NCBI GenBank assembly: GCA_964503615.1
Contig: CAZDBA010000013.1
Location: forward strand, 1 to 46,629
From: CAZDBA01 sp964503615
Lineage (GTDB): Bacteria > Planctomycetota > Planctomycetia > Pirellulales > Pirellulaceae
Reading direction: 5' to 3'
DNA: 46,629 nt
Part shown: piece after piece, positions 1 to 8,225 of the stretch
How the letters are laid out: each line of letters starts with the position of its first letter
Position numbering within the stretch: the stretch's first letter is position 1
Translations under genes and position numbers: made by a program
The notes under the pieces: model-generated
Databases searched by the model: none
Told to the model about the DNA's origin: nothing
What the model saw: only the letters and a program-made list of their open reading frames with translations

Positions 1-155
1 CTGGGGGCAGTCCGATGGTCTATCAAAGCTGAGTTGACAGTTTCCATGGCTTGGTGCGCTATTCTACTGGCACAATCGGCCTTGTCGAACAAAAAGAGAA
101 GCTCTTTGCGTATTAGCGGCGTCTGAAGGATTGGAACCGCAAGAAGGAGCGTACC

Positions 156-376
156 ATGTCGAAAAAGAGCCGTCAAAAAACTGGCTATCAAGTCACCAAC
201 TGGTCAGCGTACAACAAGTCGCTTGTTAATCGGGGCGACATCACGTTTTGGTTTTCTGAAGAAGTTCTTTCGAATTGGGAACACGAGAACAAAGGCTTTA
301 AGGTTGGGCGTCCCTTTGTTTACAGCGACACAGCGATTGAAGTGCTCAAACGACTGAAAGGGAAGTCGTGGTCCGA
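156..376 (+). pseudogene. N-terminal fragment of an IS5-type transposase
   Basis: The ATG is preceded by a good ribosome site (AAGGAG at 144-149). The first ~70 residues look like the N-terminus of an IS5-group DDE transposase: an NWS-x-YN-x-SLV-x-RG opening, an FWFSEE segment, then GRPFVYSDTAIE. The catalytic DDE region is absent. Similarity is lost around residues 65-73, and the frame then runs antisense into the 3' end of the next gene, so the open frame to 458 is accidental. The exact junction lies somewhere between about 345 and 376. I could not identify terminal inverted repeats in bases 1-155. The family call rests on remembered conservation of this N-terminal block. Confidence 0.65.
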
Positions 377-604
377 CTATGGGGTAGCTTCTTCTGCCGC
401 ATCGCCATCTTCTTCGACCTTCTTGACTTTCTTTTTCTTCTTCAAAGAGATCTTCTGAACACGGACCTTGGGAATACCATAAGGCGAATCGCCTTCGGCC
501 CAACGGTCGGCGTCTTTTAGTTTTTGGAGTCGCTCGACACGGGTCAGAACATTTCGACTCTTTACCGAGCCAGCTTTGATTTTTAGGCTTTTGTCGATGG
601 TCAT
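377..604 (-). CDS. small basic protein (Verrucomicrobia/Chlamydiae/Planctomycetes type)
   Basis: This is a 75-residue, very basic protein. It starts MTIDKSLKIKAGSVKSRNVL, continues with RVERLQKLKDADRW and EGDSPYGIPK, and ends in a lysine run and an acidic Ala/Glu tail. The order 'starts MxxxxSL, RNVLxRxERxxxL, W-x-EGD-x-x-x-G-x-PK' matches what I recall of the uncharacterised small basic protein family of the PVC superphylum (TIGR04137-like). The molecular role is unknown. I chose the internal ATG at 604 rather than the longer frame from 682 because family similarity begins there. The stop codon lies directly at the edge of the transposase fragment, so the gene seems intact but its downstream flank has been replaced. 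It is divergent from the RtcB-family gene. Confidence 0.6.
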   Translation of the reverse strand: MTIDKSLKIKAGSVKSRNVLTRVERLQKLKDADRWAEGDSPYGIPKVRVQKISLKKKKKVKKVEEDGDAAEEATP

Positions 605-882
605 TATCGTAGATCCAACTGGATGTTTTCGTTTTGGAAGCTCAGAAGTATACGGAAAACAGCCCGTAACCTCAAGAGCCAACTTTCAGTTCTTCGTCAA
701 AACGGCTACCAATCCCAGCGTCGATTTTGCCATTTTCCCGGTAAAAACAGCCTGATACCACTTAAAGCCTCCCAACCGTAACCGAGGGGCACCGAAACCC
801 GCCCAACGACCTCATGATAGGGCGAACCTTTTCACAAGCAAAAAGTCCAGCTTTGGAACCTATTCTCTCCCGCACAAGCTAG
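605..882. other. divergent intergenic region, no gene seen
   Basis: These 278 bases separate the minus-strand small basic protein from the plus-strand RtcB-family gene, so both promoters should lie here. I see no convincing -35/-10 pair, no hairpin with a T-run and no plausible coding frame. The longer minus-strand frame from 682 has no family similarity upstream of 604. Confidence 0.5.
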
Positions 883-2415
883 ATGCCAAAAGACTCTCAT
901 CTCGAACGAATTAGTCCTCACGAAGTCAAAATCTCCAACGATTTTGAAATCGACGTTTCGCTCTATGCGAGTGCTGATGTTCCGGTTCAGGCATCCGCGT
1001 TTGACGAGCTCACTCAGATGTTGGAACTCCAACAGACCGTCGAGTCGTTTGCCCAAGCCAGCCCACTCAGCTTTCCTGATCTGCCTCGCATCAATCGCGT
1101 TGCGCTTACGCCTGACTTTCATAAGGCTCGCGGGATCCCGGTAGGGACCGTGCTCGAAACAAGCGGCTTTGTTGTTCCCCAAGCAATTGGAAACGATGTC
1201 AATTGCGGGATGCGTTTGCACCTGACTGATCTTAGCGCCGACAAGTTTCTCGCAAGTGCCGAATCGCTGGAATCTGCCTGCCGGAAAATGTTCTTCGAAG
1301 CGGGACGTAGCATTCCGATGAATCGTACACATCGAGAATCGTTGCTACTTGGCGGAATCACAGGCCTGTACGATACGGTTGACAGTAATTTCGACGAAGG
1401 GCTGTGGTCTCATTTTCATCGACAACCTCAAGAGGAAACGCTATCCAGAATAGAGCAACGCGGCAGTCTCGCCGCGAACCAGATTTTTGGGTTGGAAAAG
1501 CTCTTGGGTTCCTACGAGGAGTCCAATCGCGATAGCCAAATCGGTTCGATCGGTGGCGGTAATCACTTTGTTGAGTTTCAACGAGTAGAAAAGATCCTGG
1601 ATGGCACGGTTGCACATGCATGGGGTTTGAAAGTTGGCATGACTACAATCATGGTTCATACGGGCTCGGTTTCTGTTGGCCAGCGTTGCGGCAGCTTTTA
1701 CCGTGACGAGGTTCGTAAGATCTATCCGAAAGCTATTCGTCATCCGGAAAATGGAATATTTGTGTTGCCATTGGGCGAACGTCACGCTGAAACAGCAGAA
1801 GTTTTTTGGAACGCCCTACACAACGCAGGCAATTTTGCTTTCGCTAATAGAATGTTTCTGGCCTTGATGGCATGGTCCAGTCTGGAATCTTGCTTCGGCG
1901 AATTAGATTGTCCTTTGCTGTATGACTCACCTCATAACATGGTCTGGCGGGAAACACGTAACGGCAAGGAGAGCATTATCCACCGAAAAGGCGCAAGTAC
2001 CGCTCGTGGACTGACTGAGATGAGCAATACTCCGTTCGCTTACTACGGAGAACCGGTTCTTGTTCCCGGTTCGATGGGAGCAAGCAGTTATATTCTGGCG
2101 GGTAATGGATTTGCTGGGACACTTTCCAGTGCTGCCCACGGAGCCGGACGCGCTTTATCACGCGGGAAAGCTATGAAAGGCTTTGAGCGAGAGTTCGAGA
2201 AGTTTCTTCAAGAATTCCGGATCGTAACACCGGTCGATTTAAAACGGCAGGACATCAAACGTCGCAAAGAGATCGTAACTAAGAAACTGGCCGAACTAAA
2301 ACAAGAGTCGCCGTTTGCATACAAAGGAATCGGTCCCGTCATCGAGACGATCGCCGGCGCGGGAATCGCAAGGCCGGTCGCAGAATTGAAACCACTGATG
2401 ACGATCAAAGGCTAG
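883..2415 (+). CDS. rtcB: RtcB-family RNA ligase-like protein
   Basis: RtcB proteins are Mn/GTP-dependent 3'-phosphate RNA ligases used in tRNA splicing or RNA repair. This 510-residue protein carries the family landmarks in order: VALTPDFHKARGIPVGTVL (73-91), GNDVNCGMRL with metal Cys108, GGGNHFVE with Asn227/His228, HTGSVSVG with His259, SPHNMVWRE with His351, HRKGAST (367-373), VPGSMGASSY (394-403), and AAHGAGR with His419, the residue expected to carry guanylate. It is longer than typical bacterial RtcB (about 400 residues). The usual HSGSRG/HTGSRG motif reads HTGSVS, so the Arg of that loop is Val. All metal ligands and the GMP-accepting His are kept, so catalysis is plausible but substrate handling may differ. 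No archease (RtcB activator) gene is adjacent. Confidence 0.88.
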   Translation: MPKDSHLERISPHEVKISNDFEIDVSLYASADVPVQASAFDELTQMLELQQTVESFAQASPLSFPDLPRINRVALTPDFHKARGIPVGTVLETSGFVVPQAIGNDVNCGMRLHLTDLSADKFLASAESLESACRKMFFEAGRSIPMNRTHRESLLLGGITGLYDTVDSNFDEGLWSHFHRQPQEETLSRIEQRGSLAANQIFGLEKLLGSYEESNRDSQIGSIGGGNHFVEFQRVEKILDGTVAHAWGLKVGMTTIMVHTGSVSVGQRCGSFYRDEVRKIYPKAIRHPENGIFVLPLGERHAETAEVFWNALHNAGNFAFANRMFLALMAWSSLESCFGELDCPLLYDSPHNMVWRETRNGKESIIHRKGASTARGLTEMSNTPFAYYGEPVLVPGSMGASSYILAGNGFAGTLSSAAHGAGRALSRGKAMKGFEREFEKFLQEFRIVTPVDLKRQDIKRRKEIVTKKLAELKQESPFAYKGIGPVIETIAGAGIARPVAELKPLMTIKG

Positions 2416-2416
2416 C

Positions 2417-2553
2417 AGCGTTAGCACATTGGCACTCACTTTACGCGCAGCGTCTAAAATGGTAACCCGCAGCGTTAGCAAGGACGAAGGCAAGCTGTTT
2501 CCTCGCTAACGCGTTGGGTTTCCAAAGCACTGTGAGTGCCATTGAACGCTAAC
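2417..2553. repeat. long imperfect intergenic inverted repeat between convergent genes
   Basis: The 3' ends of the RtcB gene and the transporter gene meet in a nested inverted repeat. The outer arms are about 2418-2440 (GCGTTAGC...TTGGCACTCAC) and 2530-2552 (GTGAGTGCCATTGAACGCTAAC). The inner arms are 2464-2484 (AACCCGCAGCGTTAGCAAGGA) and 2500-2520 (TCCTCGCTAACGCGTTGGGTT). The word GTTAGC or its complement occurs four times. There is no flanking T-run, so it is not a classic intrinsic terminator. It looks like a REP/MITE-type element. The transporter stop codon (2549-2551) lies inside the right outer arm. Confidence 0.7.
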
Positions 2554-4105
2554 CGGCAACACTTTGCGCTTTCGCCCATTCGGGAAAAACTTCAAACTCG
2601 ATACCCAATAATCCGCTGGCGAAATACAGCCAGATGGTGATCAATACGGCGCCAATCAGATTGATTACAAACCCCGTACGTGCCATCGTTCCAATGCTCA
2701 GCTGCTCTGTTGCAAACACAATTGCGTTGGGGGGAGTTGCAACGGGAAGCATAAATGCACACGAGCAAGCAAGCGTTCCAGGAACCATTAACAACAGCGG
2801 ATTGACTTCTAACGCAATTGACAGCGCTGCCAAAACGGGAAGCAACATCTCGGCTGTGGCCGTATTCGACGTCAACTCAGTTAGAAACGTCAACAGCAGA
2901 CATACGGCTCCAATAACCACCAGGATCGGCATCCCGCGCAGTCCCTCCAATTGCCCGCCAAGCCAAAGAGAAAGTCCCGATTCCGCGAAACCGAACGCCA
3001 ATGCGAAACCTCCTCCGAACAACAAGACCAATCCCCAAGGAACCTTGACCGCAGTATCCCAATCAAGAATTCTGGAGGGCCCTGTTTTTCCGGCAAAGGA
3101 AGGAATCACGAACAGTAATAGGGAAACCGTAATCGCAACGGTCCCATCGTCGATCGCTTTGGGATCAGGGAACAGCCGTGACCACCCCGGCACAACCCAG
3201 CTGCCCAGTACGAGATCCCCTCGAAACAACCAGAGCAGAATCATCAACACGAAATGCACTAGCACCGCACACTCGGCAAACGAGATCGGCCCCAGTTCAT
3301 CGTACTGACGTCGAAAAATTCCTTCGTCAATAAGCTCCTCATCGCTTGAGCGACAGAACCGGCAGGCCAGATAAAACCAAGTGATGAAGAAAAATACAAC
3401 ACTCAGTGGAAAAGCAAATATAAACCACTGCGCGAAGGTGATTTCCGGAGCAGCGGGAAACAGGTTAGCGAATATCCGCGAAAAAGAGAGATTAGGTGGG
3501 GTTCCCACAAGTGTTGCCAATCCACCGATCGAAGCCCCATAGGCAATACCCAGAAAGATCCCGATCCCCAGCGACTTTGCTTGTTTGCTGGAAATCGTTT
3601 CTTCCAGTTCCAGAACGATCGCCAAACCAATGGGAACCATCATCATGGTGGTCGCAGTGTTCGAGATCCACATCGAGAGAAACCACGTTGCTCCCATAAA
3701 CCCAAGTAGCAACCGCCACGGATGAACACCCGAGCGAAGAAGAATCCAGAGAGCAAGCCGTTTATGCAGATCCCACCGTTGCATAGCCAACGCAACCAGA
3801 AACCCGCCAAGAAAAAGGAAGATCGTTGAGTTGATGTATTGTCCGGCAATTTGCTTGCCGGGCAAAACTCCCAGTAGCGGAAACAAAACCAAAGGCAGCA
3901 GCGCTGTCGCGGCCAAGGGAATCGCTTCGCCAATCCACCAGATCGCCATCCAAACTGCAATCGCGGCGGTCTTGGTGACGTTTGGATTCTCCGGGGCAAG
4001 ATCAACGAATTTTAATATTCCGATTGCAGCAAGTGGGCCCAGAAACAATGAGGTCCGTTGTATCCAGGAACTGCGGTTGGCAGAGTGCTCAGTATCTGAA
4101 TTCAT
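2549..4105 (-). CDS. SLC13/DASS-family anion symporter
   Basis: This is a 518-residue polytopic membrane protein of the divalent anion:Na+ symporter family (dicarboxylates, sulfate or similar). It has the two inverted-repeat substrate/sodium signatures: SNTATTMMMVP with a following GIAYGASIGGLATLVGTPPN, and later TSNTATAEMLLPV followed by PVATPPNAIVFA. The SNT motifs are the usual sodium and carboxylate contacts. The first membrane segments (FLGPLAAIGIL..., AVWMAIWWIGEAIPLAATALLP) match the family N-terminus. I chose ATG 4105 because the 39 residues upstream are not family-like and overlap a decayed rtcB fragment. The substrate cannot be told from sequence. The gene converges on the RtcB gene. 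Confidence 0.85.
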   Translation of the reverse strand: MNSDTEHSANRSSWIQRTSLFLGPLAAIGILKFVDLAPENPNVTKTAAIAVWMAIWWIGEAIPLAATALLPLVLFPLLGVLPGKQIAGQYINSTIFLFLGGFLVALAMQRWDLHKRLALWILLRSGVHPWRLLLGFMGATWFLSMWISNTATTMMMVPIGLAIVLELEETISSKQAKSLGIGIFLGIAYGASIGGLATLVGTPPNLSFSRIFANLFPAAPEITFAQWFIFAFPLSVVFFFITWFYLACRFCRSSDEELIDEGIFRRQYDELGPISFAECAVLVHFVLMILLWLFRGDLVLGSWVVPGWSRLFPDPKAIDDGTVAITVSLLLFVIPSFAGKTGPSRILDWDTAVKVPWGLVLLFGGGFALAFGFAESGLSLWLGGQLEGLRGMPILVVIGAVCLLLTFLTELTSNTATAEMLLPVLAALSIALEVNPLLLMVPGTLACSCAFMLPVATPPNAIVFATEQLSIGTMARTGFVINLIGAVLITIWLYFASGLLGIEFEVFPEWAKAQSVAG

Positions 4106-4189
4106 GCAAAGTTCTTCGTCTGACTGACTGGCTGACAAGCAACATAAGTGATGTAACCAATAATCACTGTCATCAGTGAAAATAGACAA

Positions 4190-4311
4190 AACGAATCCCG
4201 GAGGGAACCGTTCTTGAAGCAAATGGCTAGGTTGTTCCCCAAGTGATCGGAAGCGATGTGAAATTGCGGGGTGCGTTGGGCGCTAACCGATCTTGTTGGG
4301 GACAAGTTTTC
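4190..4311 (+). pseudogene. decayed fragment of an rtcB paralogue
   Basis: Bases 4201-4260 align without gaps to 1141-1200 of the intact RtcB-family gene, with 45 of 60 identical by hand count, including an identical GTTGTTCCCC. After a one-base insertion, 4262-4311 align to 1201-1250 with 36 of 50 identical. In the rtcB frame the fragment reads RIPEGTVLEANG, stop (TAG 4228-4230), VVPQVIGSDV, matching GIPVGTVLETSGFVVPQAIGNDV. The stop and frameshift make it a dead remnant. It covers only the Cys-containing N-terminal block and lies upstream of the minus-strand transporter gene. Confidence 0.75.
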
Positions 4312-4351
4312 ATTGGATGGGGACAAGTTTCTTGCCTACCACTTTAACGAT

Positions 4352-5482
4352 CTACAGCTGGATCGGTTCACCACATTTGAACTGCTTCAGGATCCTGGAC
4401 AGTTGTGTCAACTTGGTAGGCAATCCACATTTCCGCAAGCAGCTTTGTAGTAGTCGTTTTTCCCAAATCGACGCATGTCCGTCGATGATCAACGAAAACG
4501 TCAGCGTCTTGAGAACAACCTGTTGTTCTTCCGCATTCAGTTCGGCGATTAGATTCAAAAGGTTGCCCGAGTCATCGATCTTCGTTTCGTCAGGCATGCC
4601 GTACATCGCAATCAATTCCCGCAAAAATAATTCGATATTCGGATGCAAGTGGGAGTTGCGTGCGACGACGGAACCGACCGAGCAAAGTAGCCCTGTTCGG
4701 CATGCAGGGCTGAGATTAGGGTTTTCTGCTTGCAATTGTTGGGAAAACCTTCGGACTGCTGACGGACCCATCACGCAAACACGTGCCTGTCGCAAAACCC
4801 AGAACGTTATCAACGCATCCCAGAACGCGTAGATCGGAATCGCAATCAACTCGATTGCCCAGCGTACCAGCACACGTCCCAAAAACCGTTGCACAATCGC
4901 TTTGATGATGTAGTAAGTCGCAGTCACCTTGAGACGGTAAAGCACGGACACCAGCAAGATCCAAAAGCGTGAGACTTCTCGACCGGGTTGAACAAACAGC
5001 GTCTCCTCACGAGAGTTCGGCAACTCCAGCGCGGCACCCACCAGCGCGTTTAGCACTGCATTGGGTTCACCATCGTCGGCGAACATACACAGACCTGCTG
5101 CAACGGCCATCCGGTGGACCGCAATCAGTGCGTTCCAGTAAAGCAGTATGATCTCGATTACCGTGGCAAAGGTAACCAGCACGATCATGATCGCGTAGTG
5201 CCAACGCGCGTCCCAATAAGTGGCTTCTTCAGACACGGGACCCAAAATCCAGTCTGCCACGATCATGCTGAATCCGCAGATAATCGCCGTCAAAGTTCCG
5301 ATCAAACAGGCTCGAAAAATCGCCGTGTGTTTGATCCTCTTTAGCTGTGTCTGTTCGGTCGCGTTGAGTACGTGAACTTCGTCCATCGCGACCGGTGCGG
5401 TCTGGTCTTTGGAAAGACGGCGAAACACCTCGATCCCAAGACGTGACACATACGGAAATCTGGGCGGTCGCGATTCGGACAC
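4352..5482 (-). CDS. conserved membrane protein of unknown function
   Basis: This is a 376-residue protein I cannot assign to a named family. After an Arg/Pro-rich start it has two clear hydrophobic segments (about residues 56-76 IFRACLIGTLTAIICGFSMIV and about 96-117 YAIMIVLVTFATVIEIILLYW). A soluble stretch follows with amphipathic helices and further hydrophobic patches around 172-230 (FWILLVSVLYRL..., IELIAIPIYAFWDALITFWVL). The last ~120 residues are helical with conserved-looking acidic and leucine positions (LRELIAMYG..., LTFSLIIDGHASIWEKRLL) and resemble a small all-alpha domain of TerB-like character, which is only a guess. Its minus-strand neighbours are 131 bases or more away, so it is probably its own unit. 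Confidence 0.6.
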   Translation of the reverse strand: MSESRPPRFPYVSRLGIEVFRRLSKDQTAPVAMDEVHVLNATEQTQLKRIKHTAIFRACLIGTLTAIICGFSMIVADWILGPVSEEATYWDARWHYAIMIVLVTFATVIEIILLYWNALIAVHRMAVAAGLCMFADDGEPNAVLNALVGAALELPNSREETLFVQPGREVSRFWILLVSVLYRLKVTATYYIIKAIVQRFLGRVLVRWAIELIAIPIYAFWDALITFWVLRQARVCVMGPSAVRRFSQQLQAENPNLSPACRTGLLCSVGSVVARNSHLHPNIELFLRELIAMYGMPDETKIDDSGNLLNLIAELNAEEQQVVLKTLTFSLIIDGHASIWEKRLLQSCLRKCGLPTKLTQLSRILKQFKCGEPIQL

Positions 5483-5613
5483 GGAACAGGTACTGAAATC
5501 GAAGCGAAATGTTAGTGTGCAGATACAAAGTGTAGCACGTTTTTTAAGTTTAGCAGCTTTTTACGCTTCGCCAATTCGATAAGTCCGCCCTGCTCTTTCC
5601 CGTGCATCTCATC

Positions 5614-7689
5614 TCAACTGGGTCGGTTGGGCCGAGGCACCTTTGCAGCCCGACGGCGGCCGCCTTTTTTCTTGCGCTTTCGTTCCGCTGCGTTTTTCTC
5701 TTGGACTTCACTCAGCGTTTTGCCGATCGAGTCCCGTAAACGAGTGACTTGGTCGCGAAGCGATGCTGCGCGTTCAAAGTCTAACGACTCGGCAGCTTCC
5801 AACATCTCTTTTTCCAACGCCATGATGTACTCTTCGGTGATGTATACCTTCTCATCCGATTTTCCAACCGCCTCATTCGCCTGACGATGAGCCTCCATTT
5901 CCGAATCGATGCTGGTCGAGATGTTCTTTCGGATCGTCTCGGGGGTGATTCCGTGTTTCTTGTTGAACGCCTCCTGTAAACTACGCCGACGAGCGGTCTC
6001 CTGAATCGCGTTCTTCATTGCCGCAGTCATCTTGTCCGCATACATAATCACTTTGGCGTTTACGTTTCTAGCTGAGCGACCGATCGTTTGAACCAGAGAA
6101 GTCTCACTACGGAGAAAACCCTGCTTGTCGGCATCCAGGATTGCGACCAATGAAACTTCAGGCAAGTCCAATCCTTCCCTCAGCAGGTTAACTCCTACCA
6201 GACATTCGAACTTACCAGCTCTCAAGTCCTGTAGTAGTTCAACTCGTTCAAACGCGTTTAACTCGCTATGTAACCATTTGGCCGTAGCACCGTTCTCACA
6301 AAAATAGGCTGACAAATCTTCGGCCAGTCGTTTGGTCAACGCGGTGACCAACACGCGCTCGTTGACAGCGCTTCGCTTTTTGATCTCTTCCAGCAAGTGG
6401 TTGACTTGGCCCTGCGCCGTGACGACTTCGATTTCAGGATCCAGCAAGCCGGTTGGTCGAATGATCTGTTCTACGATCTCCCCATCCGTTTTCTCCAACT
6501 CGTAGTCGTTGGGCGTCGCGGACACATAGACGACTTGATTGATCTTGTTCTCCCACTCTTCGAACTTCATTGGTCGATTGTCCAGTGCGCTTGGCAGCCG
6601 AAACCCGTGTTCGACCAATGTGATTTTGCGACTGCGATCTCCCGCATACATCGCCCGAATTTGTGAAACGGTGACATGGGACTCGTCAATGAACAACAAA
6701 AAGTCATCCGGGAAAAAGTTGTACAGCGAATCGGGTGCCACACCTGGTTCACGTCCGGAAAGTGGCTGGCTGTAGTTTTCAATCCCAGGGCAGTGGCCGA
6801 CCTGTTCCAGCATCTCGATATCGAATCGAGTCCGTGCATTCAAACGTTGCGCTTCCAGCAGTTTTCCCGCCCGCCGCAACTCGTCCAGTCGATCAGCTAA
6901 CTCGGTTTTGATTCGTTTAACTCCTTCTTTGATCTGCTCTTCTGAAGTCACAAAGTGTTTCGCTGGATAGATAAACAGTTGGTCGTGCTGGCCGATCACC
7001 TCACCAGTTAAAGGATTTATGCTGGTCAATTGCTCGATTTCATCGCCCCAGAACTCGATCCGATATCCGTATTCTTCGTAGGACGGCCACAGTTCGACAC
7101 AATCGCCGCGGACACGAAACTTGGTTCGCTCAAACGCCACGTCGTTGCGTTGGTACTGGATATCTACCAGCTTTCCAAGCATCTCGTCTCGGTCAACCTG
7201 CTCCCCTTTACGAAGCGAGACCATCATGCTTTTGTATTCATCCGGCGATCCCAAGCCGTAGATACTGGAAACGCTCGCCACAATAATGACATCGTTTCGA
7301 CTGACAAGTGAACTGGTCGAAGCCAAGCGCAAACGGTCAATCTCTTCGTTGATCGAGGCATCTTTCTCGATGTAGATATCGCGTTGGGGGATGTACGCTT
7401 CGGGTTGATAGTAATCGTAGTAGCTTACAAAGTAGTGGACGGCGTTGTTGGGGAAAAAGTCTTTGAATTCAGCATACAGCTGGGCCGCCAATGTCTTGTT
7501 GTGCGAGATCACCAAAGTTGGCTTTTGCATCCGTTGAATCACGTTTGCCATCGTAAACGTCTTGCCGCTACCCGTTACACCCATCAGGCATTGGTAGGTG
7601 CGATTCTCCCTCAAACCCTTTGTCAATTCCTCAATCGCCTGAGGTTGGTCGCCCGCAGGTTCAAAGGGTGCTCGAAGATCAAAGTCCAT
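5614..7689 (-). CDS. uvrB: excinuclease ABC subunit B (UvrB)
   Basis: UvrB is the damage-verifying helicase-like subunit of nucleotide excision repair. It is loaded by UvrA and then recruits UvrC. This 691-residue protein has the canonical opening FDLRAPFEPAGDQPQAI, Walker A GVTGSGKT (37-44), the DNA-gripping beta-hairpin with the Tyr-rich YYDYYQPEAYIP (90-101), the DESH box (LLFIDESHV), helicase motifs VGVNLLREGLDLPEV and QTIGRSARN, and a C-terminal UVR motif (EMLEAAESLDFERAASLRDQV) that contacts UvrC. A Lys/Arg-rich tail (RKRKKKGGRRRAAK...) follows. Length and order are normal. It lies 21 bases after the ComEA-like gene, so the two are probably co-transcribed. Confidence 0.98.
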   Translation of the reverse strand: MDFDLRAPFEPAGDQPQAIEELTKGLRENRTYQCLMGVTGSGKTFTMANVIQRMQKPTLVISHNKTLAAQLYAEFKDFFPNNAVHYFVSYYDYYQPEAYIPQRDIYIEKDASINEEIDRLRLASTSSLVSRNDVIIVASVSSIYGLGSPDEYKSMMVSLRKGEQVDRDEMLGKLVDIQYQRNDVAFERTKFRVRGDCVELWPSYEEYGYRIEFWGDEIEQLTSINPLTGEVIGQHDQLFIYPAKHFVTSEEQIKEGVKRIKTELADRLDELRRAGKLLEAQRLNARTRFDIEMLEQVGHCPGIENYSQPLSGREPGVAPDSLYNFFPDDFLLFIDESHVTVSQIRAMYAGDRSRKITLVEHGFRLPSALDNRPMKFEEWENKINQVVYVSATPNDYELEKTDGEIVEQIIRPTGLLDPEIEVVTAQGQVNHLLEEIKKRSAVNERVLVTALTKRLAEDLSAYFCENGATAKWLHSELNAFERVELLQDLRAGKFECLVGVNLLREGLDLPEVSLVAILDADKQGFLRSETSLVQTIGRSARNVNAKVIMYADKMTAAMKNAIQETARRRSLQEAFNKKHGITPETIRKNISTSIDSEMEAHRQANEAVGKSDEKVYITEEYIMALEKEMLEAAESLDFERAASLRDQVTRLRDSIGKTLSEVQEKNAAERKRKKKGGRRRAAKVPRPNRPS

Positions 7690-7710
7690 AAGATGCGATA
7701 CCTGTCCGTA

Positions 7711-8208
7711 TTATTTGGAATTGAGTTTGGTTGGAACGATGGGCAATAGATGTGGCCGCAACGTTTCAAGTGTCGAGGGGCCGATGCCAGGAACTTGCTC
7801 CAAATCTTCAATCGACGTAAAGGGGCCTGCCTCTGATCGAAACTGCACGATCGTTTCAGCCAGTTTGCGCCCCACGTCAGGAATGTTCGCCAGTTCTGGC
7901 CACGAAGCACAGTTGATGTCGACCGCAAAATGAACTTGACGATACTCTAGTTCGTCAACGTCGATCAATCCACCGTGTTGAGTGTTGAGAAAAACAACGT
8001 AGCCGCAAATGACCACGGCAGAAATCAAAAGGACTCCCACAATCGTCATCTGTTCTGCCGAGCGCAGCATCAGCCCCCATCGTTCCAATCGAGACGGAGG
8101 GCCGTTTGGTTGAGCATCGTGCTGTTGTTGAGAGGGGTTAGACAAAGGGAAAGCCGTACATAAAAAGCGATCGTCGAAACTCGCTCGATTGTACAAAACT
8201 GTCCACAT
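7711..8208 (-). CDS. ComEA-like helix-hairpin-helix protein
   Basis: This 165-residue protein has one membrane span (about residues 53-75, MTIVGVLLISAVVICGYVVFL) and a C-terminal tandem helix-hairpin-helix domain: VDINCASWPELANIPDVG, then AETIVQFRSEAGPFTSIEDL, then VPGIGPSTLETLRPHL. In ComEA proteins this domain binds double-stranded DNA at the cell surface during uptake. Here the anchor is N-terminal and the HhH would face the periplasm. The start is uncertain, because an internal ATG before the span would give a shorter N-terminus closer to usual ComEA. It sits between the EF-hand gene (17 bases upstream) and uvrB (21 bases downstream). No ComEC or pilus gene is nearby, so a competence role is not proven. 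Confidence 0.8.
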   Translation of the reverse strand: MWTVLYNRASFDDRFLCTAFPLSNPSQQQHDAQPNGPPSRLERWGLMLRSAEQMTIVGVLLISAVVICGYVVFLNTQHGGLIDVDELEYRQVHFAVDINCASWPELANIPDVGRKLAETIVQFRSEAGPFTSIEDLEQVPGIGPSTLETLRPHLLPIVPTKLNSK

Positions 8209-8225
8209 TCCGTCAGACAGAGAAG

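Noticed and set aside
604..682. A longer N-terminus for the small basic protein
   Set aside because: The 26 extra residues (MALEVTGCFPYTSELPK...) are not basic or family-like, and the conserved part begins at the ATG at 604.
2634..3308. A 224-residue plus-strand frame opposite the transporter gene
   Set aside because: It is the antisense shadow of a clear SLC13 transporter, with Thr/Asn/Pro-rich composition and no domain.
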